Below are positions 32,061-44,682 of a stretch of 64,000 nucleotides of DNA, in pieces. Numbering within the stretch: the first letter of the stretch is position 1; the number at the start of each line of letters is the position of its first letter. This DNA is from Siphonodentalium dalli (taxonomy: Eukaryota > Mollusca > Scaphopoda > Gadilida > Siphonodentaliidae), in NCBI GenBank assembly GCA_032622095.1, contig CP136061.1, positions 263,348,077 to 263,412,076 on the forward strand, in the 5' to 3' direction. A program made the position numbers and the translations under genes. Below the pieces are notes generated by a model that saw only the letters and a program-made list of their open reading frames with translations, did no database searches and was not told the DNA's origin.

Positions 32061-33120
32061 TGACATATTTTCAACTGTTTTAAACATATTTGTTTATTTG
32101 TTGTGGCTTGTTGCAATATGAGAAGCACTAATACATTCAATATTGTTATAATTACCCCCATAAGTTGATATAAAATGGAAAAATAGTGAATATTGTGGGG
32201 GTGGGTCCCAAAATTTTCATTGATTTTTTTTTGCGCGCATTTTTTTTTATTGTGTCTGTTTCAGCTTGCTTGGCAGTTTTTATATTGAAAATTGTCTAGT
32301 TCACGGTGTAGATCTGTAGTGGTTTTAGGTCCCGAAGAGTACCGGTTATCCGGTACGAGTGCACCCGATGATGTGACGTCACTCCCAGCTACCAAGAAGA
32401 ACAGAACAGAACTGAATCCCGACCGAACCACACGTCTTTTGGCTGACATCTTGATTATAATGAATTGTGACAATGTATGATAGAATAAACTATGTCTAAA
32501 TATGAATGTAGACTCCTTGTTTTGGTTTCATTGGCGACGAAGCAAACACGGATCCACGCGGAGAAGTATTTTGATGTGTAAAACTTTCTGAAAAATGACT
32601 TGCAAAATTTTGTGAATTTTGATTTTCGTTCGTCGATAAGTATACCTTCGACGATCAACAGGGTTTAAATCATGATTACACAGTTTAAAACATATATTTC
32701 ATGATATGACTGATTTAAATTGCTGTAAACATGTTGAAATATGTAAATTTGACATTCCTGCTGCCGTTTTCTTCAAACTCACCGCGGTGGTCTAAAAATA
32801 GACCACACGTACAGTTTCCGGACGTCGAAATACAGTTTCACCATGCATCCGGCCAATTTTTGAAGACAGGGGAGAGAGGAAGGTGATTCAACAAATTCGC
32901 TGCCCAGACTGAGTGTTAACAGAATTACGGTCAGATAAACTTTCCTATTTTTCACACAAAATGGCAATCACAATCTGCCAGATGATTTGAACATACCACA
33001 GCTCATCAATTATCAACACAATTAGTTCTGTTCCACCCATCAAACCAATTTAGATGTCATACCAGTGAAATACCAGTGTTGAAAATATAAATTTTGCAGT
33101 TCCCAACAAATTGGACAATT
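32060..33120. other. No gene recognised
   Basis: Overlapping ORFs of 60-70 codons lie on opposite strands at 32261-32480 with no domain support. AATACCAGTG near 33068 recalls the motif cluster at 15364-15418, but the match is short. Confidence 0.45.
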
Positions 33121-33129
33121 TTCATGATA

Positions 33130-33720
33130 TCAGCTCAACCACGATTCAACTGAAATAAAATTCTTGACAAACTTTGAAAGCAGCCTGAAATTTCTTGTTC
33201 AACTTGATGTCAGATATCTGAGTTTAAATTGGACATCAACATTTCTCAATGTTGACTCAACATGATTTTCATGCTCTTGACTTTTAATAGATTAACGCGA
33301 GCCACTCGTTTAATTTGAATATGGATAGCCAAGCAGCCGGAAAATTACATGTTCATCCTTATGCAGATATCAACATATCCGGAGTTAAAATTGGACAGTA
33401 ATTTGATCAACTTCAACAGCTAATATACTAAATTGAACAGTTTCCAGTATAAACATATTAATTAATCCAGCTCAACCAGTATTCAACTGAAAGGAAATTC
33501 TTGTAAAATCAGCATCAAACTTCTTGTTCTATCTGATGTCAAATATTAGAGTTTGTATTGGATAGCCCACATGTATAAGACACAGCTCCACATGAGTTCC
33601 ACTCCATGTGACCACCTGAACTAACGCGAGTTTTCTCGTTTAATTAGAATTTGGATAAAAACTTAGAGTTCCACATCTTTTGATAAATTAAGGCGAGTTT
33701 TCTCGTTTAATTCAAAATTT
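33130..33720. repeat. ~330-bp duplication with GCGAG hairpin cores
   Basis: CAGCTCAACCA.GATTCAACTGAAA...TTCTTG...GATGTCA is present at 33139 and 33469. A short hairpin motif, GCGAGTTTTCTCGTTTAATT (or GCGAGCCACTCGTTTAATT), is present three times near 33297, 33627 and 33693. Confidence 0.7.
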
Positions 33721-34799
33721 GGGTAATAATTTATTGTAGTTTTGCATTTATTTATATATTTTCATGTCATTGTGATTAGTTTCTCTGTATGAGTATATGT
33801 ACTTGTGAGACACTGATTTATTATATTTCTAATGTCAATGTGATCAGTTTCTCGGCATAAGTTTGGTGTTATGAGACCCTGATTTATTTTTCAATAAATT
33901 ATATACACACTATGATATATGCATATTTTTCATTAGTATTTTGTATGTGGTTATTTTTGATGAATTAATTATTGGTGTGTAGCCTATTAGTATCAGATAA
34001 AGTTATATTTTTGTTGTATTTGGAGTAGGCATTTTCCATATGTTTCTGAATTGGTTCATAATTCCCATGTATACAACTTCTTCTGTTAAGTTCTATATTT
34101 CCATAACTCTCTGACTGAATAAATATTTCATTGTGTTAACAGAATCTATATTTCTTGTTCATTCAATGATCAACTTCAAATTTAGAAATTGATGCGGGCA
34201 TAACCGTTCAATACCTTAATTTCTTACATAATCCTGCCGTTCTTCCAGGGAGATTCCTCTTATCAAAAGAAGCGGACTTGATTAAGCCTATATCTTGTAG
34301 TTAAATTGATACACAATCGATTCAATTTATCTACCAGTAGTTTTGCAATCAGCTTGCCAATATAAGTTATGTTTACTTTCAGAGCTGATTAACCTAAATG
34401 TAATTGGTTTTTGTTTCGTATATTTTTGTCACTGTGATCAGGTTCTCAAAACAAGTTATTCGTACTTTTGAGACACTGATATGTATTAATTTTTGTGAAT
34501 TTCTGATACACATTTGCACAGTATTAAATTAATTGCTTGGTATTAAATAGTATAAGTTATGTATTCTCTGTGCAATAATTGTCATGTTTAGTGTGTGTCA
34601 GTCAGAATAGGTATATTTATTTCCATTATTTTTGTTCTCTTAGGAATATTGCTTAAGTTTTCTGAGCCCTGTTGTGTATTTTCCTGATGCAGATTTGCTG
34701 GGAGTGATTGTTTGGAACCTCGGATTGTGTTCAATCATTCCTATTGAAAGTGCATTATTATTATTTATTCATAAGATAGCTGCTCAGATTGCTTGTTGG

Positions 34800-36780
34800 A
34801 ATATTCAATTGTTTATTCAATAAAATGGGATCACCAATAAAATGCTGCACTGATGACCATATAGAGCCATTTTGGTGCTGCTACATGCTGTATTATTGCT
34901 AAACAGCAAGTTTAGGGGTCTATCTTAGCTGTTCTGCGTTTTCTAATACCGTCCCATCATATCTAATACCGTCCCATCCCGTTCTGCAATTTCGCTTCCG
35001 TCCCATCAGCGAAAAAAAACATGTTTTCAACTTGATTATGGTCAATAAAATGTTACAATGATGTCGAGAAGATATTAATCTAACATTTTATGTAAAAATA
35101 TCGCCGCGGGACGGGGAAATGTGAATGCAAGGGGTGATTTGGTGTTTGTTTACATTTTCGTTCTGCAATTTCGCTTCGGTCCCATCAGCGAAAAAAAACA
35201 TGTTTTCATCTGGATTATGGTCAATAAAATGGGATCACCAATAAAATGCTGCACTGATGACCATATAGAGCCATTTTGGTGCTGCTACATGCTGTATTAT
35301 TGCTAAACAGCAAGTTTAGGGGTCTATCTTAGCTGTTCTGCGTTTTCTAATACCGTCCCATCTTATCTAATACCGTCCCATCAGCGAAAAAAAACATGTT
35401 TTCATCTTGATTATGGTCAATAAAATGTTACAATGATGTCGAGAAGATATTAATCTAACATTTTATGTAAAAATATCGCCGCGGGACGGGGAAATGTGAA
35501 TGCATGGGGTGATTTGGTGTTTGTTTACATTTTCGTTCTGCAATTTCGCTTCCGTCCCATCAGCGAAAAAAAACATGTTTTCATCTTGATTATGGTCAAT
35601 AAAATGGGACCACCAATAAAATGCTGCACTGATGACCATATAGAGCCATTTTGGTGCTGCTACATGCTGTATTATTGCTAAACAGCAAGTTTAGGGGTCT
35701 ATCTTAGCTGTTCTGCGTTTTCTAATACCGTCCCATCCTATCTAATACCGTCCCATCCCGTTCTGCAATTTCGCTTCCGTCCCATCAGCGAAAAAAAACA
35801 TGTTTTCATCTTGATTATGGTCAATAAAATGTTACAATGATGTCGAGAAGATGTTAATCTAACATTTTATGTAAAAATATCGCCGCGGGACGGGGAAATG
35901 TGAATGCATGGGGTGATTTGGTGTTTGTTTACATTTTCGTTCTGCAATTTCGCTTCCGTCCCATCGACGAAAAAAGTTGTTTTCATCCGTCCCATCAGCG
36001 AAAAAAAACATGTTTTCATCTTGATTATGGTCAATAAAATGCTACAGTGATGTCGAAAAGATGTTAATCTAACATTTTATGCAAAAATATCGCCGCGGGA
36101 CGGGGAAATATGAATGCATGGGGTGATTTGGTGTTTGTTTACATTTTCGTTCTGCAATTTCCTACGGTTGTTCTGCGCTTTAATACCGCTTCCGTTCCGT
36201 CCCATCAGCGAATAAAAACATGTTTTAATCTTGATTATGGTCATTAAAATGCTACAATGATGTCGAGAAGATGTTAATCTAACATTTTATGTAAAAATAT
36301 CGCCGCGGGACGGGGAAATGTGAATGCATGGGATGATTTGGTGTTTGTTTATATTTTCGTTCTGCAATTTCGCTTCCGTCCCATCGACGAAAAAAGTTGT
36401 TTTCATCTTGATTATGGTCAATAAAATGCTACAGTGATGTCGAAAAGATGTTAATCTAACATTTTATGCAAAAATATCACCGTGGGACAGGGAAATATGA
36501 ATGTATGGGGTGATTTGGTGTTTACATTTTCGTTCTGCGTTTGACCGTAATCGCCTATTTCCGTCGTGTCTATTTTTAGCCGATAATATGAGCTTTGTGT
36601 TGGCGAATGAGACTATTAAATTGTTGCTCCATGTACGCAATGTTAATGCCTACTATATATAACCATTTTGATGCCGCTACACGCTGTATTATTGATAAAC
36701 AGCCGGTTTTCTAATACCGTCCCAAATACCGTCCCAATACCGTCCCAATACCGTCCCATACCGTCCCGTCCCATCGTCCC
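34800..36780. repeat. Satellite of ~375-bp composite units
   Basis: Two kinds of block alternate: one with ATGCTGCACTGATGACCATA...GCTAAACAGCAAG (34841, 35245, 35618) and one with AACATTTTATGTAAAAATATCGCCGCGGGACGGGG (35085, 35457, 35860, 36073, 36284, 36455). Full units at the left are spaced about 375-404 bp; at the right they shorten to about 180-215 bp by losing the first block. The array is edged by repeats of ATACCGTCCCA (36712-36775). Repeated 61-codon ORFs are artefacts of the array. Confidence 0.9.
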
Positions 36781-36789
36781 ATTCTGCAT

Positions 36790-39055
36790 TTTAGTCACTC
36801 CCTACATATGTGCGTATACATGATTCTGTCTGCGGCACTGATGACTGCATGTATTTAGAAAATTGTTTTATTAATTATTAGATCTGACTCAACAAAAATG
36901 TGATATTTCATGCACGGAAGGCGGGGCTATGGGGGGGGGGGTGTAGGCAGTTGGAAATTTCATGAATGACACAACATTAGTAGGAAATTACGCCCCCACA
37001 TACATGTACATATATAGGTTGAAGTTGTTCTCATTGTTTGATTCTATTAGAACTTTGAACCGTTCCATGCAGATCCTATAATTACAAACATATTCGTCTT
37101 ATACAAGTGAATACAGTTCAATCTGGTATTAATAGTTCGGAGTTATGATGCTCTTAAGCTTGTCATTGAATCGTTCCGGTTCATATAAGTATATACACTG
37201 TTGATTTATTATAAAATATATATATAGTACATTTGATTGATATATTAACTAGTATATCGCGTCCGTTTAAACGCGGTTACTGCGTTTAAGTGCGGTGAAT
37301 GTTGTTTTTACGTTCGCGATTTGTGTAATATAGAGTTTATATACGGTACTCTATGGATCCAAATAAACATAGGGACGGAATAGTACAGAGGGGATTTCCT
37401 AATCCTAAAATAATAACAGGGGTTAAATAATGGGGTCATTTCCCAAGATATTCTTTGTTTAACCTATACGAACCAAGAGATCTGTTTTAGGCCCTTTTAC
37501 ATCGCATTGTGTGGTTTTATGTGAACAGCAGTCATTTGGAATGAAATAAAAACAATAATAGAGACCCAAATAATTGAAATTTAATAAGAGTAAACATATG
37601 TTTACTTGGATCCCAATAGTATACCAGGAATTTCTATCTAAAACAATCAAGTTGATTTCTTCCATCCATATATAGATTTCTGCTATTGATATTGTTTTTA
37701 TATACGTTTGTATAGTAACATATCTTATAAATAAGATACACGCATTACATATTACACGGATTAGACTTATAAGTGATTAAAATACAAGTTCCATTACCCC
37801 CCCCCCCTCCCCTTCCCCACCCATATGCATTACTGCCAAAATCGTAGGCCCCTATATACTAGTAGTTTCCTAAAAATATTAATACTGCTGCACCACATCT
37901 TGTGTGCAAACAAATGGCAGAAAATTCATTTGGAACTATAGAGACAAAATTTGACCTGCCTGAATATACATACACGTGTATGGAACCGGTCCGAGTCGAC
38001 CAAAAGTGGGAAACTGAAAGCCTCAATCCGTCTTTTAAATGCTGAACATTGGTTGAACAAGTCAATTTAACAAAAATTTCAGCCTGCATGACGTGGCGTG
38101 TGGAATAATATAACGAAATCAGATCTCCGTGGAATAAGTCCACATTCATTCATCTTGACTTTCCTGCCCCGGAAAAGTTCACATTCGATCTTATTTCATG
38201 AGACAAATGATATTCAAGTGGTACATAAATTTCCAGACTTAAATTGGACTCGGCCCGGTAATTGTTGGATCAAAATATGTAGAAAACATATGCACGAAAA
38301 ACGAGGTGATAAACATTTGTTATGTGTTTCCGACCTTCTACGCAACCGATCTATATTCTTACCATATAAGGAAACAACATTTACCAAATATCGGTCACAG
38401 CATCAACACGGGTTAAATAAATAATTTGGAAAGTGATATCAGATTACAACAATATACACAAATCAAAACATCATTCTATTCGTATGACCATGAGACGACC
38501 AGTGTTTCTGGAATATTTCAACAGCTTTGTAAATATATTTTTTCATAGCAAAATTGAATACATGCGCAAGTTCAAGGAATGGCAAACAGACAATTTAATT
38601 CACCATCTCTGACCAGTGATCAATATTAATTATAAACATGATGATGATGAGATCATTCTGTTACAGCCCGGTTGCACACATGAACAAAAATAGCACTGTC
38701 TGCCGTCATGTGCATGTACTTTCCAAAAACAGCATAAGCTACTATCGTTCATGACCTTGACCTATTTTATAATTACAGAACAACGGGTGTCTGGTTTGCC
38801 ACAGTCATGGATTACGTAACATTGTAATCTCGTTGATGTGACTGTATTAATGTTGCTACTGGTTTCGCTTTCAATTCTGTGGACTTCCAGTCAGCGATGA
38901 CACCTAACGTTGGGTCAGCAGATTCTTATTTGCGTTATACACAGGAACGTGATGACCGGGGGGGGGGGGGGGTGGGATCAGGGAGGGTGTTGTTGATGTG
39001 TCTCACCACCTCCAAATCGCATGCCTGATCACACTAGTTTGAAATTTCAGACCAA
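36790..39055. other. No gene confidently recognised
   Basis: C runs at 37797-37808 and a G run at 38958-38971. The ORF at 38098-38424 (+, 108 codons) and the one opposite it (37859-38149) overlap; neither has recognisable motifs. Confidence 0.4.
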
Positions 39056-39063
39056 TTATAGGT

Positions 39064-40075
39064 TCAAAATAATTTTTCATATGGGATCATTATCTTATAT
39101 ACATTTTTTTTGCTAGTTGTATTTAGAATGTTTTTTAATTGGAATGGAATAAATGGATAATCCACAGTCATTTTGTTATCACATTTCTTTAATGATTTTT
39201 CGTAGTTTTTTATTAATTTTACTATTCCATGAAATGTTACAAAATCCAATTTTGATTTATATTTTAAAGTAAACTCATTGTATGACATGAAACTCCCAGA
39301 TGGGATTTTAAAATCTGAAATAGTTACTATTCTTTCGGTCATAAACATGTTTATTCGTGGTTCTACAAATTTGGCTGTGGCATTAAAACCAATCAATGGT
39401 AGGGTATCAAAGTCTATCTGACTTATAGGATGTAATTTATTACAGTATACCATCCATGCGTTAATTACATCTCTCCAGAAAGGATTATCAACAGCTTGAG
39501 CATGCTTCTTTAAAATAGATGGGGTCATTAGGTACCAACATGTATTAAATATGGGGGCAGAATTTTCAAGAATGATAGTCCATGATGTATCTTGAACTAT
39601 ACATCTTTTAATCCATGATATTTTCATTGAGTTCATAAATCCATTTAGATCAGTCATTGCACATCCACCATTTGTATAATCTTGTATAAGTTGTTTCCTA
39701 CTAATTCTATCTGGACCATTCTTCCAAACAAAACCAAAAAGAGTTTTATTTAGTTCTTTAATGAATTGTGCTGGAGGGTTTGGTAATGCTAGGAATAAGT
39801 GTACAATTTTTGAAATAGCTAGGGATTTTACTACAGTTATCCTGCCTAGTGCAGTCAAGTTTCTTCTACCCCATGTTGAAAGTATGTTTTTTATTTTATT
39901 TAATCCATTAGAGAAATTTATATCGATCATTCTGTTAATATCGTGATTAAATTCAATACCCAATATTTTGATTGTTTCCGGATTCCATTTTAAATGTAAA
40001 TGACATCATGTCCATCGTAAGCCTTATGTTTTCCCCAATATATCTACCGGCTATAAATCCAGTTTGATTTGTGAA
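39064..40075 (-). pseudogene. LINE ORF2 with internal deletion of the RT core
   Basis: The 299-codon minus-strand reading (39963 to 39064) is the post-RT region of an L1/Tx1-like ORF2: NILSTWGRRNLTALGRITVVKSL, ALPNPPAQFIKELNKTLFGFVW, RKQLIQDYTNGGCAMTDL, and DNPFWRDVINAW. Just upstream (about 40075 to 39990), in another frame, lies the start of the RT fingers: NQTGFIAGRYIGENIRLTMD. The two meet within a few codons, so the palm region with the catalytic Y/F-x-D-D is gone. The copy also lacks the endonuclease. No poly-A or microsatellite tail was found at its 3' side. Confidence 0.85.
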
Positions 40076-40719
40076 TATAAAATGCATAATTGAGGTGCCC
40101 AATGGGTGCACATCACCAACTTTAAAGGCACGTGAGGCCTTAGTTGTCGAAAATATTCATATTTGTTCTAATCACCGTAAACAGAAAAAACATTAAAACG
40201 CATACAGTTTCGTTCATATATACCATGACCATCGCGTAAACAGCATGTTATCATAAAGATTTACTATATTTTACCGAAGCAAGAGCCTGCTTGTGTTACA
40301 GAAGACAACACAATGCTGCTGGCTAATCACACACAAATGGCATAATCGCTCTTTATTCGTTCCATATCAGGAATTGACCAACAAAGAACGCTCTTTATGT
40401 TTACCATCATAATATAAACAAACACCAGAAAAGTAACTTTATATGCTTTTGTTTACATAACAATGGTCAAATATATGACAATAACATACTGTTTATGCGA
40501 TATTTCGTATTTGTATACGGACAAAGTCTGTCTACATTTTGTTGTTTTTTCTGTTTGTGGCGGTTTTTGACAAGTGGAAATATTTTCACAGGATACCCAC
40601 CGCCAAGGCCAACCGTACCTTTAACTGGAGAATCTTGATATGTTTATAAACATTCCTTGCAGATCTGCTAGAAGTCATTAATTCCCAATCTATCATGTAT
40701 TGTTCATATCAGGACTAAT

Positions 40720-40830
40720 GTCATTTGCAGAATGAGGCTCCCAGAGGGTGAATTTAGTGATGCTATCCCACACAGCGGCCTAGCATCACCAAATTCACCC
40801 TCTGGAGACCTCATTCTGCTTAGGCCTCAT
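40720..40830. mobile_element. Palindromic MITE (GCAGAATGAGG family), copy 1
   Basis: GTCATTTGCAGAATGAGG at the left faces CCTCATTCTGC at the right, and inner arms GAGGGTGAATTTAGTGATGC / GCATCACCAAATTCACCCTC continue the pairing, leaving a loop of about 20 bases. The whole element is one long hairpin. Confidence 0.8.
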
Positions 40831-41450
40831 CTTCTGGGAAGTATCTATAGTATCAAATTAACATTGTTGTTAGTTACATTTCCCTTCTAGGAAGTTTCTA
40901 TGGCCCCTAATTTGCAGAAGATAAATTCATAATTAAGGTGCCCAATGGGTGAACATCACCAACTTCAACTTGGGAACTTCAATCTTATCCTAGGCCTGCC
41001 ATAGCAGTTGGGGGCCTTAGCAGAATGAGGTCCCCAGAGGGTGAATTTAGTGATGCTAGCCCGCTGTGCGGGATAGCATCACTAAATTCACCCTCTGAGG
41101 ACCTCATTCTGCAAATGACAGACACACCATCACACTATTTCAAGGCTTGATTGTATGATACATTGTGTTGCTTGAGGCCAGACATGCACAATGTAGGAAT
41201 AGACATGCTTTTAGTGATGCTATCCCACACAGTGGGCTAGCATCACCAAATTTACCATCTGGAGACCTCATTCTGCTTAGGCCTCATCTTCTGGGAAGTG
41301 TCTATAGTATCAAATTTACATTGTTGTTAGTTAAATTTCCCTTCTAGGAAGTTTCTATATCCCCTAATTTGCAGAAGATAAAATTCATAAATGAGGTGCC
41401 CAATGGGTGAATATCACCAACTTAAATGGGGAACTTAAATCATATCCTTA
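40826..41450. repeat. ~450-bp tandem duplication carrying MITE copies 2 and 3
   Basis: CTTAGGCCTCATCTTCTGGG...ATTGTTGTTAGTTA...GAGGTGCCCAATGGGTGAA occurs at 40826-40985 and 41277-41430. A second full palindromic MITE is at 41015-41121 (with CATTTGCAGAATGAGG-type ends on its right, CTCATTCTGCAAATGACAG) and a left-truncated third at 41208-41277. Confidence 0.8.
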
Positions 41451-42060
41451 TCAGATTTGTGAAAATGGGATCACAAAGTCAAATAAGGGCAGAGCCAGAG
41501 ACTTAACTATTTCACTACATAGTAATTCTTAAAATATGTTTGCAAGAACTAGTTGGCTTATATAGAATGGAATGTTCTTCCTTGACTGCAATTCAGATTT
41601 TTTTAAATGGGGTCACCTGGTCAAATAGGGGCCAAGCGAAGGACAGTTTCCCTCTTAATATGCTTCCTTCACAAGGACCATCAGGTCTATTTTACTGATA
41701 TTTATGATATGTATGAAGGGTTCTTTGGTGTCTGGGATTCAAATTTATTCAGATGTGGTCACCAGGTTAAATAGGGTGGGACCTTAAAATGTCTTCTCAA
41801 GAGAGTTTGGACTATTTAGCTTACATATAGTATGGAGGAATCAGGAGGATCCTTTTGTGACTGAGATTCAGATTTGTTAAAATGAGGTCAACCTGTCAAG
41901 AAATGGCAGGCTATGGGGAGTTAACACTTTTGTGTCTAATAAAATCATTGAAATACCAAATTCATTAAAACATCTACCTTGGAACCACCTGACTGATTGG
42001 TCTGACATACATGTATTGTGTTTTGGGTCCATGGATAATTGGGCTTCAAACATGTCTAAA
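41440..42060. repeat. Degenerate ~150-bp repeats
   Basis: GGGATCACAAAGTCAAATAAGGG, GGGGTCACCTGGTCAAATAGGGG and GTGGTCACCAGGTTAAATAGGG recur at 41468, 41622 and 41756. No coding content. Confidence 0.5.
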
Positions 42061-42164
42061 TGGTTTTAGAAAAAAGGCGCTTGTGAGATTGGAAATTTCC
42101 AACAATTGAGAAAGTTTGAGGTGTCGGTTGTGAAATTCCAACCTAAGAATTGGGGGTCAGGAGG

Positions 42165-42400
42165 TTACGTAGCGATTCTCCGAAGACCCATAACTCCGAA
42201 GGTCCGATTCTCTGAAGGTCCGATTCTCCGAAAGCCCATAACTCCGAAGTCCCGATTCTCCGAAATCCCATAACTCCGAAGACCAATAACTCCGAAAGCC
42301 CATAACTCCGAAGGCCTATAACTCCGAACGCCCACAACTCCGAAGGTCTATAACTCTGAAGGGCCGATTCTCTGAAGGTCCGATTCTCCGAAGATCATGT
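42165..42400 (+). repeat. Minisatellite of ~16-bp CTCCGAAG units
   Basis: Alternating units of the types CATAACTCCGAAGGCC and CGATTCTCCGAAGGTC, about 14 copies. Forms an inverted pair with 43535-43750. Confidence 0.9.
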
Positions 42401-42428
42401 TTTATCGCTTATTAAATAGTGTACAGTC

Positions 42429-42721
42429 CAGTGGCGGAGTCAATGGGGCCCTAGGGAAGACCGCCCCCCAAAAAACATGTCAAATGTCATGTAAACGTCC
42501 GGAAATCCCTCCTAGGCATTCAAATATTCACAGTGTTCCTCCTGTCCAGGGGAACCCTAGGACCAACGATTGGGGGCGACCCCTCCCATGCATGCGCTTC
42601 CCAAATCAGGCCTTCGTGATATGCTTTCGGCATATCATATATGCATGATATATCCCCCACATATCCCCCACATATGCTAATTAATGTGCAACCCTAAATG
42701 GGAACCCTGGCTCCGCCACTG
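42429..42721. mobile_element. hAT-type MITE, copy L (293 bp)
   Basis: Starts CAGTGGCGGAGTC and ends GGCTCCGCCACTG, the classic CAGNGGCGGA terminus of hAT elements. Its interior (AACATGTCAAATGTCATGTA, CGTCCGGAAATC) matches the reverse complement of 43301-43495. The flanking octamers GTACAGTC and GTGTGCAC do not match, so the site was rearranged. Confidence 0.75.
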
Positions 42722-43300
42722 GTGTGCACCGGGTATATTATAACGAAACGCTGTAAGAATGTCAGAGTAGCCTAACATGCACAGGGGCGAACGGGGGCCA
42801 AAGGGGCAGAACTCGCCCTTTTTTCTGGCGACTGAAAATACTTCAAAGAAATGCGTTCTGTTCGATCTCGGGATGCTGACGTCACACTTTCATTTCCGGC
42901 CACAATGTCTCTGCAAATTGTGGCACCAAGATCGTTTAATGTTGTCGCAAATACTGCACGTACATGCACCGCCAAAGATGGCGGCAGGATCAGAGAGAAT
43001 AGCTAGTTTGATGCTACTGACCAATTGAAGACAATGTTGCATTTCAAAATAATGACGTCAACAAAATTCTGACCTCAATTTCAGTCTGAATTTCATTTCA
43101 TTTTCACTTCGGATCGCGATGGCGCTGGTAATACCAGGAAAAAGACGCGGAAAAGCGCTAAGTTACAACGGATACAAATACGAAAAAAAACGAAGTTCAT
43201 TTTATATATGAAAAAGGACAAGTTCTTCCCCGTTCACCCCTGTACATTTTACTCTGGCATCTCATGGGCCAACGTAACGTTATAGTATCTGGTTTATAGT

Positions 43301-43495
43301 CAGTGGCGGGCCAGGATTCCCATTTAGGTGGGGGCAGTAGGAAAAGTTTGAATATTTTGATGCCCCATGAACGATTTCCGGGCGTTTACATGACATTGGA
43401 CATGTTTTGGTAGGGGCCCATATTATTGTCTGAAATAGCAAGTAGAGGTTTAATGGGGACAGTAGGAATTTTGGGACCACTTGGCTTCGCCACTG
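43301..43495 (-). mobile_element. hAT-type MITE, copy R (195 bp)
   Basis: Starts CAGTGGCGGGCCAGGAT and ends TGGCTTCGCCACTG; internal sequence is the reverse complement of copy L with a ~100-bp deletion. Its right flank GACTGTAC is the reverse complement of copy L's left flank GTACAGTC, so the flanks were duplicated with it. Confidence 0.75.
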
Positions 43496-43534
43496 GACTG
43501 TACACTATTTAGTAAACGATAATACCTCGATAAA

Positions 43535-43750
43535 ACAAAATCTTCGGAGAATCGGGCCTTCGGAGTTATAGGTCTTCGGAGAATCGGCCCTTCGGAGTTA
43601 TAGGTCTTCGGAGTTATAGGTCTTCGGAGAATCGGCCCTTCGGAGTTATGGGCTTTCGGAGAATTGGATCTTCGGAGTTGTGGGCCGTCGGAGAATCGGG
43701 TCTTCGGAGTTGTGGGCCTTCGTAGTAATAGGTCTTCGGAGAATCGGTCT
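43535..43750 (-). repeat. Minisatellite of CTTCGGAG units, inverted partner of 42165-42400
   Basis: CTTCGGAGTTATAGGT and CTTCGGAGAATCGGGC units, about 13 copies, in reverse complement to the left minisatellite. The arms enclose about 1.1 kb including both hAT MITE copies. Confidence 0.9.
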
Positions 43751-43786
43751 GACACCGGTCAGGAGGGGACTTGTTGAGCTGGAGGA

Positions 43787-43810
43787 GGGGGGGGGGGGGG
43801 GGGGGGGGGG
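43787..43810. repeat. Poly-G tract, 24 bases
   Basis: Uninterrupted G run next to GGAGGA. Typical of the homopolymers scattered through this window. Confidence 0.95.
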
Positions 43811-44303
43811 TGATCAGTAGTGTACAGTTGGCAATTTCAAGGTGGATTTTTACCAATCTACATACTTGAAGTCTCTCTAGCCACATATCCTGATTAAATC
43901 TACTTCTTTTAAAGTGATTATGAAAAGTGCTGACTGTTTTGGTCTCCAGAGTCCCAGTCTTATCAGTCTTTGCAGTCTGGTGAGCGACCCCACATTCATT
44001 GACTGTCTTGTTTACATCAATAATGAATACCGCGGAACAAATAGATAAACAATTGCACATACATTGTACATACGTTACAAATACGTTTCTGTACTCTATA
44101 CTTCAAATATCCACTCTACTTCAAATATCCACTCTTCACTGTTTATCAGTTGACAATTTCCTGTCAACTATTCATTCCTCCGACTTTAAAATTTCTCAAT
44201 ATAGGATATACTATTGGGAGTAAAATTGTCACCCCGCACTCCTATCTTAATCGCTTCATCAATTCTGTGACTTAATACTCAATAAAATATTGTTCTACTT
44301 TAG

Positions 44304-44626
44304 GTGTAAAATTGGACACTTTGATGGTGTTAGCATACATAACAGATGAAGAACAGAAACATTTACTGGCAGCTGATGAGACAATGTTGGCACTAATCCT
44401 TGATCTACTTCGATCGTCACTAAAACAGGATGATCACAGATTTGATGGGTACTCTTTTGTGGCTGCTCTGGCGAAAATTACAAAATGTGATGAGAACAAG
44501 AAAATTTTGGTGGAGAAGGGTGTTTTGCCATTAATTATGAAGTCTGTAAAACAATCCAAGCGCAATGAAGACGAGATATCAGCTGCCCTTCAGTCATTCA
44601 GTGAATCAAACACAGCCATTCTTACA
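44304..44626 (+). CDS. Armadillo-repeat protein, internal exon (duplicate copy 2)
   Basis: Acceptor CTACTTTAG and donor GTAAGA are in the same positions as in copy 1, and the phases are the same (2 bases plus 107 codons). Relative to copy 1 there are in-frame length changes only: an extra RSSLK segment after LILDLL, loss of two residues near GYS, and loss of LVWEL after SAALQ. The frame is open with mostly conservative substitutions (NKKILVEKGVLPLIMKSVKQS). Loss of LVWEL removes part of the last ARM helix, which could weaken the fold. No following ARM exon was seen downstream in the window, so it may be an exon of the same gene (extra ARM repeats), an alternative exon, or a relic. Confidence 0.65.
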
Positions 44627-44682
44627 GTAAGAACTAAGTTTTCAGAGTAATGTTTACGATGTTTCATTCAGTCAATCAAACC

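Noticed and set aside
35121-35681. Repeated 61-codon ORFs with CCTDDHIEPFWCCYM
   Set aside because: They are the same satellite unit read twice; no start context, no homology seen.
38098-38424. 108-codon ORF
   Set aside because: No motif, no repeat relationship, overlapping antisense ORF of similar length.
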